Assembly: GCA_046160865.1 (NCBI GenBank)
Contig: JBJXHG010000181.1
Coordinates: 27,563 to 91,562 of the forward strand
Origin: JBJXHG01 sp046160865
Lineage (GTDB): Bacteria > Planctomycetota > UBA1135 > GCA-002686595
Direction: 5' to 3'
DNA length: 64,000 nt
The position numbers and the translations under genes are program-made. The notes under the pieces are model-generated. The model did no database searches. It was not told the origin of the DNA and saw nothing but the letters and a program-made list of their open reading frames with translations. Shown one piece after another: positions 28,020 to 36,448 of this stretch (position 1 is its first letter; the number at the start of each line of letters is the position of its first letter).

Positions 28020-29055
28020 AGACCGGGACGGTCGCGGTGGAGGACGCGAGTGCCAACCGAGGCTTGGAGTAGATCCGGGTCTGGCCGAACCCGGCGACCG
28101 AGCGCGTGCTGTCGACACCTTCGGCCATCTCAGGTTGGCCGGTCGCGTGGTAGTACGCGATCGCGAGGTTGTCGGCAACGTTGCCGACGTCGGCTGCATT
28201 CGCCGCCGCCACGGCCTTGCTGAACGTCGACTCGGAGGCCCACTTCGCGAGCATTGGCGCGAACGACACCGCCGAGTCGGCGTAGGTGCCGACCGCGCCG
28301 TCCGCACAATCGAAGCCGACGCTCAGCCACATCGCGAGGTGCGTCTTGCCGACGCAGGCCGTCGAGAACAGCGCGCGGAACTTGTTCCGCACGCTCTCCG
28401 GAAGTTCGAGCAACGCGGACTTCACCTCTGACATCTTCTTCTTGCCGTCGCGAAAAACGACCCTGTTCGTGTGGCCGTGCGTGTTGAACAGGACGTCGAC
28501 GGCTGCGACGCCGCTCGCATTCGCGGCCGTCTTGAGCGTCGCCTTGAACTTGTCGAGCGTGGCGTTCGTGCCCTTCAGCACGTGGATCTTCCGGTAGTGG
28601 TCCTTGAGCGTAATTGCGGCCACGGCTTCGCTCGAAGCCTCCATGAAGTCGTAGAGCGCGCGCTCCGGTCCTTCGTAGTCGTTGGAAAGGTAGATCACTT
28701 GCACGAGGTCACGCTTGGCCTTCGTGACCGGTTTGGGCGGGCCCCACGGCAATACGATCGCGAGCGATCCTCCGTTCGCCCACACGAAGGGCCCCTTGTG
28801 GCTCTTGCCATCGAGCGAGACCCGGAACTGGAGGTTCAAGAGATCGGGCACGTTGACACCGAACACGACGCCCTCGCGGTCGTCCCAGTTCGACGAGAGG
28901 CCCGAGAAGAATCCTTGGGCGTTCGTGGTCTTCGTCAGGATCTTGTCGTTCGAGCCGCCGGGGCCGAGGTCGAGCTCCCAGATCGCCACGTCGGCGTCCG
29001 GAGCCGGCGACATGTCGTTGTAGAAGACGCGTCCTGAGATCTGAAGCTTCGCCAT
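28018..29055 (-). CDS. predicted caspase-like (clan CD) protein with N-terminal transthyretin-like domain
   Basis: A 345-residue soluble protein without a signal peptide. Residues 5-100 form a beta-sandwich of the carboxypeptidase-regulatory/transthyretin type (ISGRVFYNDMSPAPDADVAIWE, TKTTNAQGFFSG). Residues 112-320 resemble a caspase-hemoglobinase fold: a beta strand ending VDVLFNTHGH with His193-Gly194, then 40 residues later ALFSTACVGKTHL with Cys234, the order and spacing of the clan CD catalytic dyad. The usual acidic S1 residues are not evident. I therefore predict a caspase-like protease or pseudoprotease of unassigned family. No partner genes adjoin it. Confidence 0.55.
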   Translation of the reverse strand: MAKLQISGRVFYNDMSPAPDADVAIWELDLGPGGSNDKILTKTTNAQGFFSGLSSNWDDREGVVFGVNVPDLLNLQFRVSLDGKSHKGPFVWANGGSLAIVLPWGPPKPVTKAKRDLVQVIYLSNDYEGPERALYDFMEASSEAVAAITLKDHYRKIHVLKGTNATLDKFKATLKTAANASGVAAVDVLFNTHGHTNRVVFRDGKKKMSEVKSALLELPESVRNKFRALFSTACVGKTHLAMWLSVGFDCADGAVGTYADSAVSFAPMLAKWASESTFSKAVAAANAADVGNVADNLAIAYYHATGQPEMAEGVDSTRSVAGFGQTRIYSKPRLALASSTATVPV

Positions 29056-29531
29056 CGTCGTTCCTCTTTTCGGTATCGGTGTTGGGCTTTCGCTCGCGCG
29101 CGGGAGGCGCGACGTCGTGAGGGGCAGGAGGCGGGCGGTCGAATGCCGAGATTCACGCGCTGTGCGTGTGACCGTGACTGCTCGCGCGAAGGAGCGTTCG
29201 AGCGAGCTCTCGAGGAGTGTGGATCGCTCACCCGAGTCGGACAGGTCGTGCTGCGGGGGCCACTTCGATCGCGCGGTACGTTCCGACGACAGCGGCGTCG
29301 GCCGGCTTCTCCGTCGTGCAGAGCTACGTGTGCGGGTCGTACTGACAACTGAGTGGGAACGCCGGCACGAACGCGGCGACGGCGCGCATCGTGCACGCGA
29401 AAAGCAACGGTTGGATCGCCATCGAGACCGATCGTAGTTCGAGAGCAGCCTGTGCGTTCGACCTCGGTATCGCGCTTGACCCCCGCGCGGACGCTTGCGA
29501 CCCTCTGCCCTCGCGCCGCGCGCGAACGACC
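29056..29531. other. 476-bp divergent intergenic region
   Basis: It separates the caspase-like gene (leftward) from the phosphomannomutase gene (rightward) and must hold both promoters. A TTGACC box near 29478 may serve the rightward gene. Several open frames cross it but none has recognisable protein content, and I see no RNA gene or repeat. Confidence 0.4.
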
Positions 29532-30884
29532 ATGGGAATCTTCAAGGCCTACGACATCCGCGGGAAAGTGCCGGGCGAGCTCGACGCCGCTCTCGCGAAG
29601 AAGATCGGCAACGCGTTCGCGCGCCTGCTCAAAGCCAAACGCCTCGTGATCGGACGCGACATGCGCGTGCATTCGCCCGAGATCGCCGGCGCCGTGATCG
29701 AAGGCATCCGCGACACGGGCTGCGACGTGCTGTCGGTCGGGCTCGCGAGCACGCCGATGGCGTACTTCGCGATCGGATCGCAGCCGTGCGACGGCGGCCT
29801 CAACGTGACCGCTAGCCACAATCCCGGCGAGTACAACGGGATGAAACTGTGCGCGGCGGGCGCGCGGCCGATCTCGGCCGCGAACGGGATCCTCGACGTC
29901 GAGCGCATGTGCAAGGAGCCGTATCCGAGCCCCGCCCTCGCGCGCGGCAAGCTCGAGACGGCGGACTTGCTCCAAGACTATGCGGCGCACGTCGCGCGCT
30001 TCGCCAAGATCGCGCGGCCGGTGAGAATCGCGATCGACGCCGCGAATGGCATGGCGGGCTACACGCTGCCCGCGATCCTCGAGCGACTCCCGCACGTGCG
30101 CGCGCAGACGCTCTTCATGGAGCCCGACGGCACGTTCCCCAATCACGAAGCGAATCCGCTCGAGGAGAAGAACCTCGATCCCGTGCGCGCGCTCGTGCGC
30201 TCGTCGAAGGCCGAGCTCGGCGTCGGCTTCGACGGCGATGCGGACCGCTGCTGCTTCGTCGACGAGAGCGGCCGCACGGTCGGCAACGACTTGATGACCG
30301 CGCTGCTCGCGCGCGAGTTCCTCGGTGCGCGTCCGGGCGTCCCGATCGTGTACGACCTGCGCTCGTCGTGGGTCGTGAAGGAAGAGATCCAGAAGGCGGG
30401 CGGCGTGCCGATCCGCGACCGCGTCGGTCACTCGTTCATCAAGGCCACGATGCGCGCGCGCGGTGCGGTGTTCGGCGGCGAGCTGTCCGGCCACTTCTAC
30501 TTCGCCGACAACTTCGTCAGCGACTCGGGCGTGATCGCGATGGTCACGGCGCTCAACGTGCTCGCGCGCGAGAAGCGACCGCTCAGCGAGCTCGTGCAAG
30601 GCTTGCGCCGCTACCACAGCACCGGCGAGATCAATTTCCGCGTGCCGGACAAAGCGGCGGCGATCGCCGGGTTGAAGCAGCGCTACGCGGACGGTCGGCA
30701 AGACGAGCTCGACGGCATCACGGTCGAGTACGGCGATCTCGGTGACCGCGCGTGGTGGTGGTTCAACGTGCGCGCGTCGAACACGGAGCCACTTCTGCGC
30801 CTGAACTTGGAAGCCTCGAACGCAGAGCTGTGCCGGACGAAGCGCGACGAGCTCGTCGGCTTGCTCGGGGAGCCGCACGCATGA
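29532..30884 (+). CDS. manB: phosphomannomutase/phosphoglucomutase
   Basis: Alpha-D-phosphohexomutase of 450 residues, interconverting hexose 6- and 1-phosphates for GDP-mannose or UDP-glucose and so for envelope polysaccharide. It has the start MGIFKAYDIRG, the phosphoserine loop TASHNPGEYNGMK (Ser carries phosphate), the magnesium loop GFDGDADRCCFVDESG, the sugar-binding GGELSGHFYF and the phosphate-binding RASNTEPLLRLNLEA. All four domains are complete. Mannose versus glucose preference cannot be read. It overlaps the following small lipoprotein gene by four bases. Confidence 0.92.
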   Translation: MGIFKAYDIRGKVPGELDAALAKKIGNAFARLLKAKRLVIGRDMRVHSPEIAGAVIEGIRDTGCDVLSVGLASTPMAYFAIGSQPCDGGLNVTASHNPGEYNGMKLCAAGARPISAANGILDVERMCKEPYPSPALARGKLETADLLQDYAAHVARFAKIARPVRIAIDAANGMAGYTLPAILERLPHVRAQTLFMEPDGTFPNHEANPLEEKNLDPVRALVRSSKAELGVGFDGDADRCCFVDESGRTVGNDLMTALLAREFLGARPGVPIVYDLRSSWVVKEEIQKAGGVPIRDRVGHSFIKATMRARGAVFGGELSGHFYFADNFVSDSGVIAMVTALNVLAREKRPLSELVQGLRRYHSTGEINFRVPDKAAAIAGLKQRYADGRQDELDGITVEYGDLGDRAWWWFNVRASNTEPLLRLNLEASNAELCRTKRDELVGLLGEPHA

Positions 30885-31222
30885 GACCGATCTCGATCTT
30901 CGTCGCACTGCTCGCGCTGTGGTTCGCCGCGGCGTGCAGCAACACGCCGCAGGACGCGCGCCGTCAGGCGGCCGGCAGCGCGCTCGTCACGGGCACGGTG
31001 CTCGACGCGTCGACCGGCGAGCCGCTGAGCGAGGCGCACATCGAGGGGCCGCACGGGACCCGCGCGACGACGGACGCCGCCGGCCGCTTCGAGCTCTCCG
31101 GGTTGCACGCGGGCGACACGGGTGAGCTCACGGCGCGCTGGAAGGACCGGCGGGCGAGCTTGAGCCTGCGCCCGCTGCGCGAGGGCAGCCTCGAAGTCGT
31201 CCTGACGCTCGCCCGCCCATAG
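30881..31222 (+). CDS. small lipoprotein with carboxypeptidase-regulatory-like domain
   Basis: A 113-residue lipoprotein beginning at the ATG that overlaps the mutase TGA (ATGA). The signal (RPISIFVALLALWFAAAC) ends in a lipobox Cys. The mature part is one beta-sandwich of the carboxypeptidase-regulatory family: VTGTVLDASTGEPLSEAHIEG, then TTDAAGRFELSGL, often found in surface or envelope-binding proteins. Its role is unknown. Its stop codon lies within the first bases of the inverted repeat at 31221. Confidence 0.7.
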   Translation: MRPISIFVALLALWFAAACSNTPQDARRQAAGSALVTGTVLDASTGEPLSEAHIEGPHGTRATTDAAGRFELSGLHAGDTGELTARWKDRRASLSLRPLREGSLEVVLTLARP

Positions 31223-31395
31223 AAGCCCGTTGAAAAACACACCTGCTCGGCGTCGCGCGCCTCGGCGATCCGTCGTCGCGCTCGAAACATCGTGCTCGGC
31301 GGCCACGCAGGCCGCCTGCGCGGCTGTTTCGTCGCGCTCCTCGTCTCGCCATCGCGCGCTTGGCCTCGCGACGGAGCTTTTTTCAACGGGCTTCT
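31221..31395. repeat. inverted-repeat element with 17-bp tips AGAAGCCCGTTGAAAAA
   Basis: AGAAGCCCGTTGAAAAA (31221-31237) and its exact reverse complement (31379-31395) bound a 175-bp, non-coding element; the centre holds further stems (GGCGGCC..GGCCGCC). The right end merges into an 18-bp palindrome CGGGCTTCTAGAAGCCCG (31387-31404). The A/T-rich tips stand out from the GC-rich surroundings. It may be a small non-autonomous mobile element or a structured terminator. Confidence 0.7.
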
Positions 31396-31440
31396 AGAAG
31401 CCCGGCGGCGCGAGGAGTCCCGCGCAAACCTGGCCGATAG

Positions 31441-33345
31441 ATGCCTCTCATGGTCCCCGCCATCCGCACGCTTTGCGCTTGTCTCGCACTCGGCGCCGCG
31501 GTGCTCGCAGGTGTCGCCCGCCAGGAGATCCAGGCGGGCAGCGTCGAGAAGGCGGACGAGATCCAAACCGCGCCCGTCGCCGAGACGGCGCCGGCACTGC
31601 CCGATGCGGCCGGTTGGCGAGCGCTCGTCGAGCGCGATGCACGCGCGTCGTTCCCGCTGCGCAGCGCAGCGCTCGCACGCGCGGCGCTCGCCGACGCGTC
31701 TGCTTCGGATCGCCGCCGCGCGACCGCGCTGCTCGCGCTCGGATGCTCGGGCGAGAGCTCGGAGCGCGTGCGCTTGTCGCGTGCCGCGCGCACGGGCGCG
31801 CCGCTCGAGCGCCTCGGCGCGACGCTCGGACTCGCGGGTCTCGGCACCGGGGCCGACGCGGTGCTGGCCGAGCTCGCGCACGACGAAGAGCGCGCGCGCG
31901 CGCAGTGCGCGGTGCTCGCGCTCGCGTTGTCGCGGCGCGCCTCGGCGCTCGCCACCGTCGATGCATTCGCGCTCTCTCCCGACGGACCGCTGGCCGAAAC
32001 GGCGCTGCGCGCACTCGAGCTCGCGCGCGATCCGAAGACGAGCCAGCCGAGCAGCGTCGGGCTCTTGTGGTTCCAGTTGCGCTTCGAAGCGGCGAAGAGC
32101 TTCGGGCTGATCGATGGGCGCACGTGGACCGCGCTCATGCTCGACACGCTCGCCGCGGACGCGGAGTTCGTGCGCGACCTCGTGCTCGGCGCGGCGCCGG
32201 ATCTCGAGCTCACGACGATCAAGGACCATCTGCTCGGCGAGCTCCTCGCCGGCCGCGGCGAGAACCGTCTGCGCGCCGCGGTGCGCGGGATGCCGCGTGA
32301 AGTGAGCGAGCTCGTCGCCGCGGAGCTTTGGCGTCCGGCGGATGCGGCCGAGTGGACCGTGCTGCTCGACGAGATCGCGGCCGAGCGCCTCGAGCCTTTG
32401 TGCGCCGAAGTGCTCGCGAGCGCACGCGAGGTGCCGGAGGTGCGCTACCACGCGCTCGCGCTCGCCGCGCGCGGCGCGCGCGCGGATCTCACCGAGCTGC
32501 GCGACCTCGAATTCTGGCGGCTCGCTCCCGCGGAGCGCCTGTGGGTGTGCGACGCGCTGGCGTCGAGCGGCGACGTGCAGTGGCAGAAAGTGCTCGCGCG
32601 CATGCGCGCGGACGCCGATCCGGACGTCAAGGCCGCGGCGCTCGTCGGGCTCGGCCGGCTCGGTCAAGAGCGCGCGCAGCGGGAGATCAAGAGCACGCTG
32701 CGCACGAACGACGATCCCGAGCACGACGCGATCGTGCGCGCGCTGTGCCGTGTCGCGACCGACGAGAGCGTCGCGATCCTGCTCGAGGACCGCTTGTTGG
32801 AGGCCACAGGCGCGGAGCGGCTCGCGATCGCGCGCGCTCTCTGCGCCGCCGGCCGCAACCAAGCGCGCGCCGTCGTGCGCAGCGCGCTCGCGAGCGAGCC
32901 GGCACCGCCCGCGGAAGAGGCGCGCGTGCTCGTCGAATCGTTGCGTCGGCACGTGACGCCCGAGGATCTCGATGTCCTTTCCGCGCTCTTCCTACGCGAG
33001 GACTCGCGCGCACTGAACCTCGAGATCGCGGTCGCGCTCGCGCGCCTCAAGGATCCGGCGGTCGTGCCGCTCGTACGCGCCGGACTGTGGTCGAGCGAAT
33101 GGGATCGCAGCTGCCTCGCGGGCGGGCTCTTGGTGGAGATCAGCGGCATGCACGCGCTGCGGGACGAGATCCAGCGGCCGCCAGCGGCAGCGAAGTCGAC
33201 CGACCTGCGTCGCGTCGGGTACGTCATCGGCGAGTGGGGCGGGATCGGCGAGGTCGAGAAGCTCGCGCGGCTCCTGCAGTCCCAATCGGCGCATCCCGCG
33301 CTGCAGGGTGCGTTGCTAGGCGCGTTGTCGTCGCGGACGCGCTGA
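31441..33345 (+). CDS. exported HEAT-like repeat protein
   Basis: A 634-residue protein with an N-terminal signal (TLCACLALGAAVLAGVARQ). The remainder is Ala/Leu/Glu-rich paired helices typical of HEAT solenoids, clearest in DPDVKAAALVGLGRLGQERAQREIK, EHDAIVRALCRVATDESVAILLEDRL and SRALNLEIAVALARLKDPAVVPLVRAGL. No catalytic motif is seen. Start MPLMVPA or the Met four codons later. It resembles in kind, but not in detail, the HEAT lipoprotein at 24094. Likely an exported protein-binding scaffold. Confidence 0.7.
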   Translation: MPLMVPAIRTLCACLALGAAVLAGVARQEIQAGSVEKADEIQTAPVAETAPALPDAAGWRALVERDARASFPLRSAALARAALADASASDRRRATALLALGCSGESSERVRLSRAARTGAPLERLGATLGLAGLGTGADAVLAELAHDEERARAQCAVLALALSRRASALATVDAFALSPDGPLAETALRALELARDPKTSQPSSVGLLWFQLRFEAAKSFGLIDGRTWTALMLDTLAADAEFVRDLVLGAAPDLELTTIKDHLLGELLAGRGENRLRAAVRGMPREVSELVAAELWRPADAAEWTVLLDEIAAERLEPLCAEVLASAREVPEVRYHALALAARGARADLTELRDLEFWRLAPAERLWVCDALASSGDVQWQKVLARMRADADPDVKAAALVGLGRLGQERAQREIKSTLRTNDDPEHDAIVRALCRVATDESVAILLEDRLLEATGAERLAIARALCAAGRNQARAVVRSALASEPAPPAEEARVLVESLRRHVTPEDLDVLSALFLREDSRALNLEIAVALARLKDPAVVPLVRAGLWSSEWDRSCLAGGLLVEISGMHALRDEIQRPPAAAKSTDLRRVGYVIGEWGGIGEVEKLARLLQSQSAHPALQGALLGALSSRTR

Positions 33346-33379
33346 AGCGCGGCGGGCCACCGCATATGATGTGCACCGC

Positions 33380-34294
33380 ATGAACAAGCGACGCGTGGCA
33401 TTGGTCGGCGTTCCCATGGACCTCGGCGGCGGGCGCCGCGGCGTCGACATGGGACCGAGTGCGATCCGGATCGCAGGCATCGAAGAGGGGGTGCGCGGCC
33501 TCGGTCTCGAGTTCGAGGACCGCGGCAACGTTGCTGTGCGCGAGCCGCTCTCGCGCGCGCCGAAGAACCCGAAGGCGAAGTATCTCGACGAGATCGCCGA
33601 GTGCTGCCGCGACCTGCGCATCGTCGTGGAGGGCATCCTCGCGGACGATGCGTTCCCGATCGTCGTCGGCGGCGACCATTCGATCGCCTGCGGCACCGTG
33701 GCCGCGATCTCGAGCCACCACCACCGGCGGGGCCAGAAGATCGGCCTGATCTGGTTCGACGCGCACGGCGACATCAACACGCCCGAGTCGTCCGAGTCCG
33801 GCAACATCCACGGCATGCCGCTCGCGTGCTGCATCGGACGCGGCCTGCCCGAGCTCGTGCGTCTGGGCGACCGGGTGCCGATGGTCGACGTCGAGAAGGC
33901 CGTGCTCGTCGGCGTGCGCACGCTCGACAAGCGTGAGAAGGAAGAGCTGAAGGACTCCGGCATCCACGTGTTCAACATGCGCGACATCGACATGCACGGC
34001 ATCCACAAGGTGATGCGCATGGCGATCGAGATCGCGTCGGCCGGCACGGCCGGCTTCCACTTGTCGTTCGATCTCGACGGCACCGATCCGTCCGTCGCGC
34101 CGGGTGTGGGAACGCCCGTGTCCGGCGGCACGACGCTGCGCGAAAGCCACCTCGTGATGGAGCACGCGGCCGAATCGGGCCAGCTGCTCGGCCTCGAGAT
34201 CACCGAGATCAACCCGATCCTCGACAACCAGAACGCGACGGCGCGCGTCGCCGTCGACCTCATGCTGTCCGCGCTCGGGAAGACGATCGGCTAG
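33380..34294 (+). CDS. rocF: arginase
   Basis: Binuclear manganese ureohydrolase of 304 residues that splits arginine to ornithine and urea. It carries the metal ligands in order: GGDHSIACGT, WFDAHGDINTPESSESGNIHGMPLA and SFDLDGTDPSVAPGVGTPVSGG. The long second motif with SESGNIHGMP favours arginase over agmatinase. ATG 33380 is the usual family start; ATG 33371 is three codons earlier. A promoter-like CTGAAG, 17 bp, TATGAT lies just upstream. It runs one base short of the next gene's TTG start, so it may be transcribed into the polysaccharide-export genes. Confidence 0.9.
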   Translation: MNKRRVALVGVPMDLGGGRRGVDMGPSAIRIAGIEEGVRGLGLEFEDRGNVAVREPLSRAPKNPKAKYLDEIAECCRDLRIVVEGILADDAFPIVVGGDHSIACGTVAAISSHHHRRGQKIGLIWFDAHGDINTPESSESGNIHGMPLACCIGRGLPELVRLGDRVPMVDVEKAVLVGVRTLDKREKEELKDSGIHVFNMRDIDMHGIHKVMRMAIEIASAGTAGFHLSFDLDGTDPSVAPGVGTPVSGGTTLRESHLVMEHAAESGQLLGLEITEINPILDNQNATARVAVDLMLSALGKTIG

Positions 34295-34295
34295 C

Positions 34296-35129
34296 TTGGG
34301 CACGCTCTTCGTCTCGCTGCGGCGCAATCGGCGCCTCTTGAAGGATCTGCTCGTGCGCGACTTGAAGGGTCGCTACGTCGGATCCGTGATGGGCTTCTTC
34401 TGGTCGATCATCTTCCCGGCCGTCAGCTTGCTCATCTACATGTTCGTGTTCCGGCTCGTGCTCAAAGCGCGCTGGTACGACCAACAAGGACAATTCGAGG
34501 TCGGGCTCCTGATGCTCGTTGGCATCGTCGTGTGGCAGGCGTACTCGGAGAGCGTGCTGCGCATGACGAACTCGCTGGTCGAGAACCGCAATCTCATCCA
34601 GAAAGTCGTCTTTCCCGCGGAGATCCTGCCGACGTACCTGACGCTGTCGTCGCTGACGAACATGCTGATCGGAGTCGGCGTCGCACTGGCGGGAGTGGCC
34701 TACGCGGCGTGGATCAAGGACGCCGGCGGCGACGTCGCGCGTCCGCTCGGCTTCGGCGCGTCGCTCGTGTGCCTGCCGCTCCTGATCGCGTTGCAAGCGC
34801 TGTTCATGCTCGGCGTCGGAGCGTTCCTCGCCGCGTTCAATCTCATCCTGCGCGACACGCACCACGTCATCGGCGTGCTGTTGCAGGTGTGGATGTTCGC
34901 AACGCCGATCTTCTATCCCGACCACCTAGTCGAGAAAGCGGGCTTCGGCTGGCTCCTGCGCTTCAATCCGATGTACGGGCTGATCGAGAGCTACCGCGCG
35001 GTCATGGTGTACGGCAACTGGCCGCACTGGCGCGAGGTCGGCATCTTCGCGCTCGTGTCCGCCTGCGTCCTCTTCCTCGGCATGCGCTTCTTCCTGTGGC
35101 AGAAGCCGCGCTTCCCCGATCTCTTGTGA
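34296..35129 (+). CDS. wzm: ABC-2 type polysaccharide export permease, Wzm-like
   Basis: A 277-residue membrane protein with six hydrophobic helices, the permease of an ABC exporter for lipid-linked O-antigen or capsule. Family features are the N-terminal amphipathic region LLKDLLVRDLKGRYVGSVMGFFWSIIFP, and LLQVWMFATPIFYP near the C-terminus, followed by NPMYGLIESYRAVM. The start is TTG at 34296, directly after the arginase stop. It overlaps wzt by four bases (GTGA), making them a coupled pair. Confidence 0.9.
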   Translation: MGTLFVSLRRNRRLLKDLLVRDLKGRYVGSVMGFFWSIIFPAVSLLIYMFVFRLVLKARWYDQQGQFEVGLLMLVGIVVWQAYSESVLRMTNSLVENRNLIQKVVFPAEILPTYLTLSSLTNMLIGVGVALAGVAYAAWIKDAGGDVARPLGFGASLVCLPLLIALQALFMLGVGAFLAAFNLILRDTHHVIGVLLQVWMFATPIFYPDHLVEKAGFGWLLRFNPMYGLIESYRAVMVYGNWPHWREVGIFALVSACVLFLGMRFFLWQKPRFPDLL

Positions 35130-36448
35130 GCTCCACGCTGTCCACGACCAAGCCTGCTCAGGGCGCCGAGCCGAAGCGATCGACGAGTGCGATCCTCGCG
35201 CGCGGCCTCGGCAAGATGTATCCGCTCTACACGAAGCCGATCCATCAGCTGATCGACATGGTGTGGCCGAGCAGGAAGCTGCACCGCGAGTTCTGGGCGG
35301 TGAAGAACGTCTACCTCGACATCGCCCGCGGCAGCACCGTGGGCATCATCGGCGAGAACGGTGCCGGCAAGTCGACGCTGCTCAAGCTACTCACCGGCAT
35401 CACGCGTCCGACTACCGGCGAGGTCGAGGTGAACGGCCGCGTCGCGTCGCTGCTCGAGCTCGGCGCCGGCTTCCATCCGGACTTCTCGGGTCGCGACAAC
35501 ATCCATCTCAACTGCTCGATCCTGGGTATGACCGAGGACGAGATCGCCGAGCGTTACGACAAGATCGTCGAGTTCTCCGAGCTCGGCGAATTCATCGAGC
35601 GTCCGGTCAAGACGTACAGCTCCGGCATGTACGTGCGCCTCGGCTTCGCGGTCGCCGCGAACGTCGAGCCCGACATCCTGATGATCGACGAGGCGCTCGC
35701 GGTCGGCGACGAGCATTTCAAGGGCAAGTGCATCAATCGCCTCAACGAGTTCCGTGAGCAAGGCAAGACGACGATCTTCGTGTCGCACGATCTCGGCGCG
35801 GTGAAGAGCATGTGTCAGTGGGTCGTGCTGATGGACCGCGGCGAAGTGCTCGAGCAAGGCCCCGCGGACAAGGTCGCCGATCAGTACCTCAAGCGCGCGC
35901 ACGAACGCGGCAACGAGCGGCTCTCGCTCGTGAACCGTGGTGCCGACACGTATCCGCGCTGGGGGAGCGGCGAGATCGAAGCGCTCGAGGTCCGCATGCT
36001 CGACGGCGCCGGGAGCGAGACGCTCGTGTTCCAGCCCACGCAGCCGTTCGTCGTGCGCATCCGCTACCGCGTGCACAAGCCGGTGCGCAATCCGGTGTTC
36101 GGCATCGCGCTCTACCGCTCCGACGGCACGTACGTCAGCGCGAGCAATCACCTGTGGCGTGATCATCCGATCACGATCCCCGAGGTCTTGCCCGGCGAGG
36201 AAGGCGAGTTCGAGATGAGCTTCGAGCGCATGCCCCTGCTGCACGGCTCGTACTACGTGACGACCTACATCTACGATCACAGCAAGCCCGCGCCGACGGC
36301 GATCGACCACCGCGAGCACGCCGTCACGTTCGAAGTCATCGACGCGAAGCGCCTGCAGCACGGCATGCTGCACTTGCCCTCGCGCTGGAGGCTCACGCGC
36401 CGCGCCGCGGGCGCGAGCGAGAGCACCACGGAGAGGTCCGAGTCGTGA
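35126..36448 (+). CDS. wzt: ABC polysaccharide exporter ATPase with C-terminal carbohydrate-binding domain, Wzt-like
   Basis: A 440-residue ATPase that powers the Wzm channel. N-terminal nucleotide-binding domain: Walker A GENGAGKSTLLK, signature YSSGMYVRLGFAVA, Walker B PDILMIDEALAVGD and switch His in IFVSHDLGAV; the insert KMYPLYTKPIHQLIDMVWP is typical of polysaccharide exporters. Residues 270-420 form the extra beta-sandwich (VRIRYRVHKPVRNPVFGIALYRSDG) that in O9a-type Wzt recognises the capped glycan end. The GTG at 35126 overlaps the wzm stop. The following methyltransferase gene overlaps by four bases and could make a methyl cap read by this domain. Confidence 0.92.
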   Translation: MSSTLSTTKPAQGAEPKRSTSAILARGLGKMYPLYTKPIHQLIDMVWPSRKLHREFWAVKNVYLDIARGSTVGIIGENGAGKSTLLKLLTGITRPTTGEVEVNGRVASLLELGAGFHPDFSGRDNIHLNCSILGMTEDEIAERYDKIVEFSELGEFIERPVKTYSSGMYVRLGFAVAANVEPDILMIDEALAVGDEHFKGKCINRLNEFREQGKTTIFVSHDLGAVKSMCQWVVLMDRGEVLEQGPADKVADQYLKRAHERGNERLSLVNRGADTYPRWGSGEIEALEVRMLDGAGSETLVFQPTQPFVVRIRYRVHKPVRNPVFGIALYRSDGTYVSASNHLWRDHPITIPEVLPGEEGEFEMSFERMPLLHGSYYVTTYIYDHSKPAPTAIDHREHAVTFEVIDAKRLQHGMLHLPSRWRLTRRAAGASESTTERSES

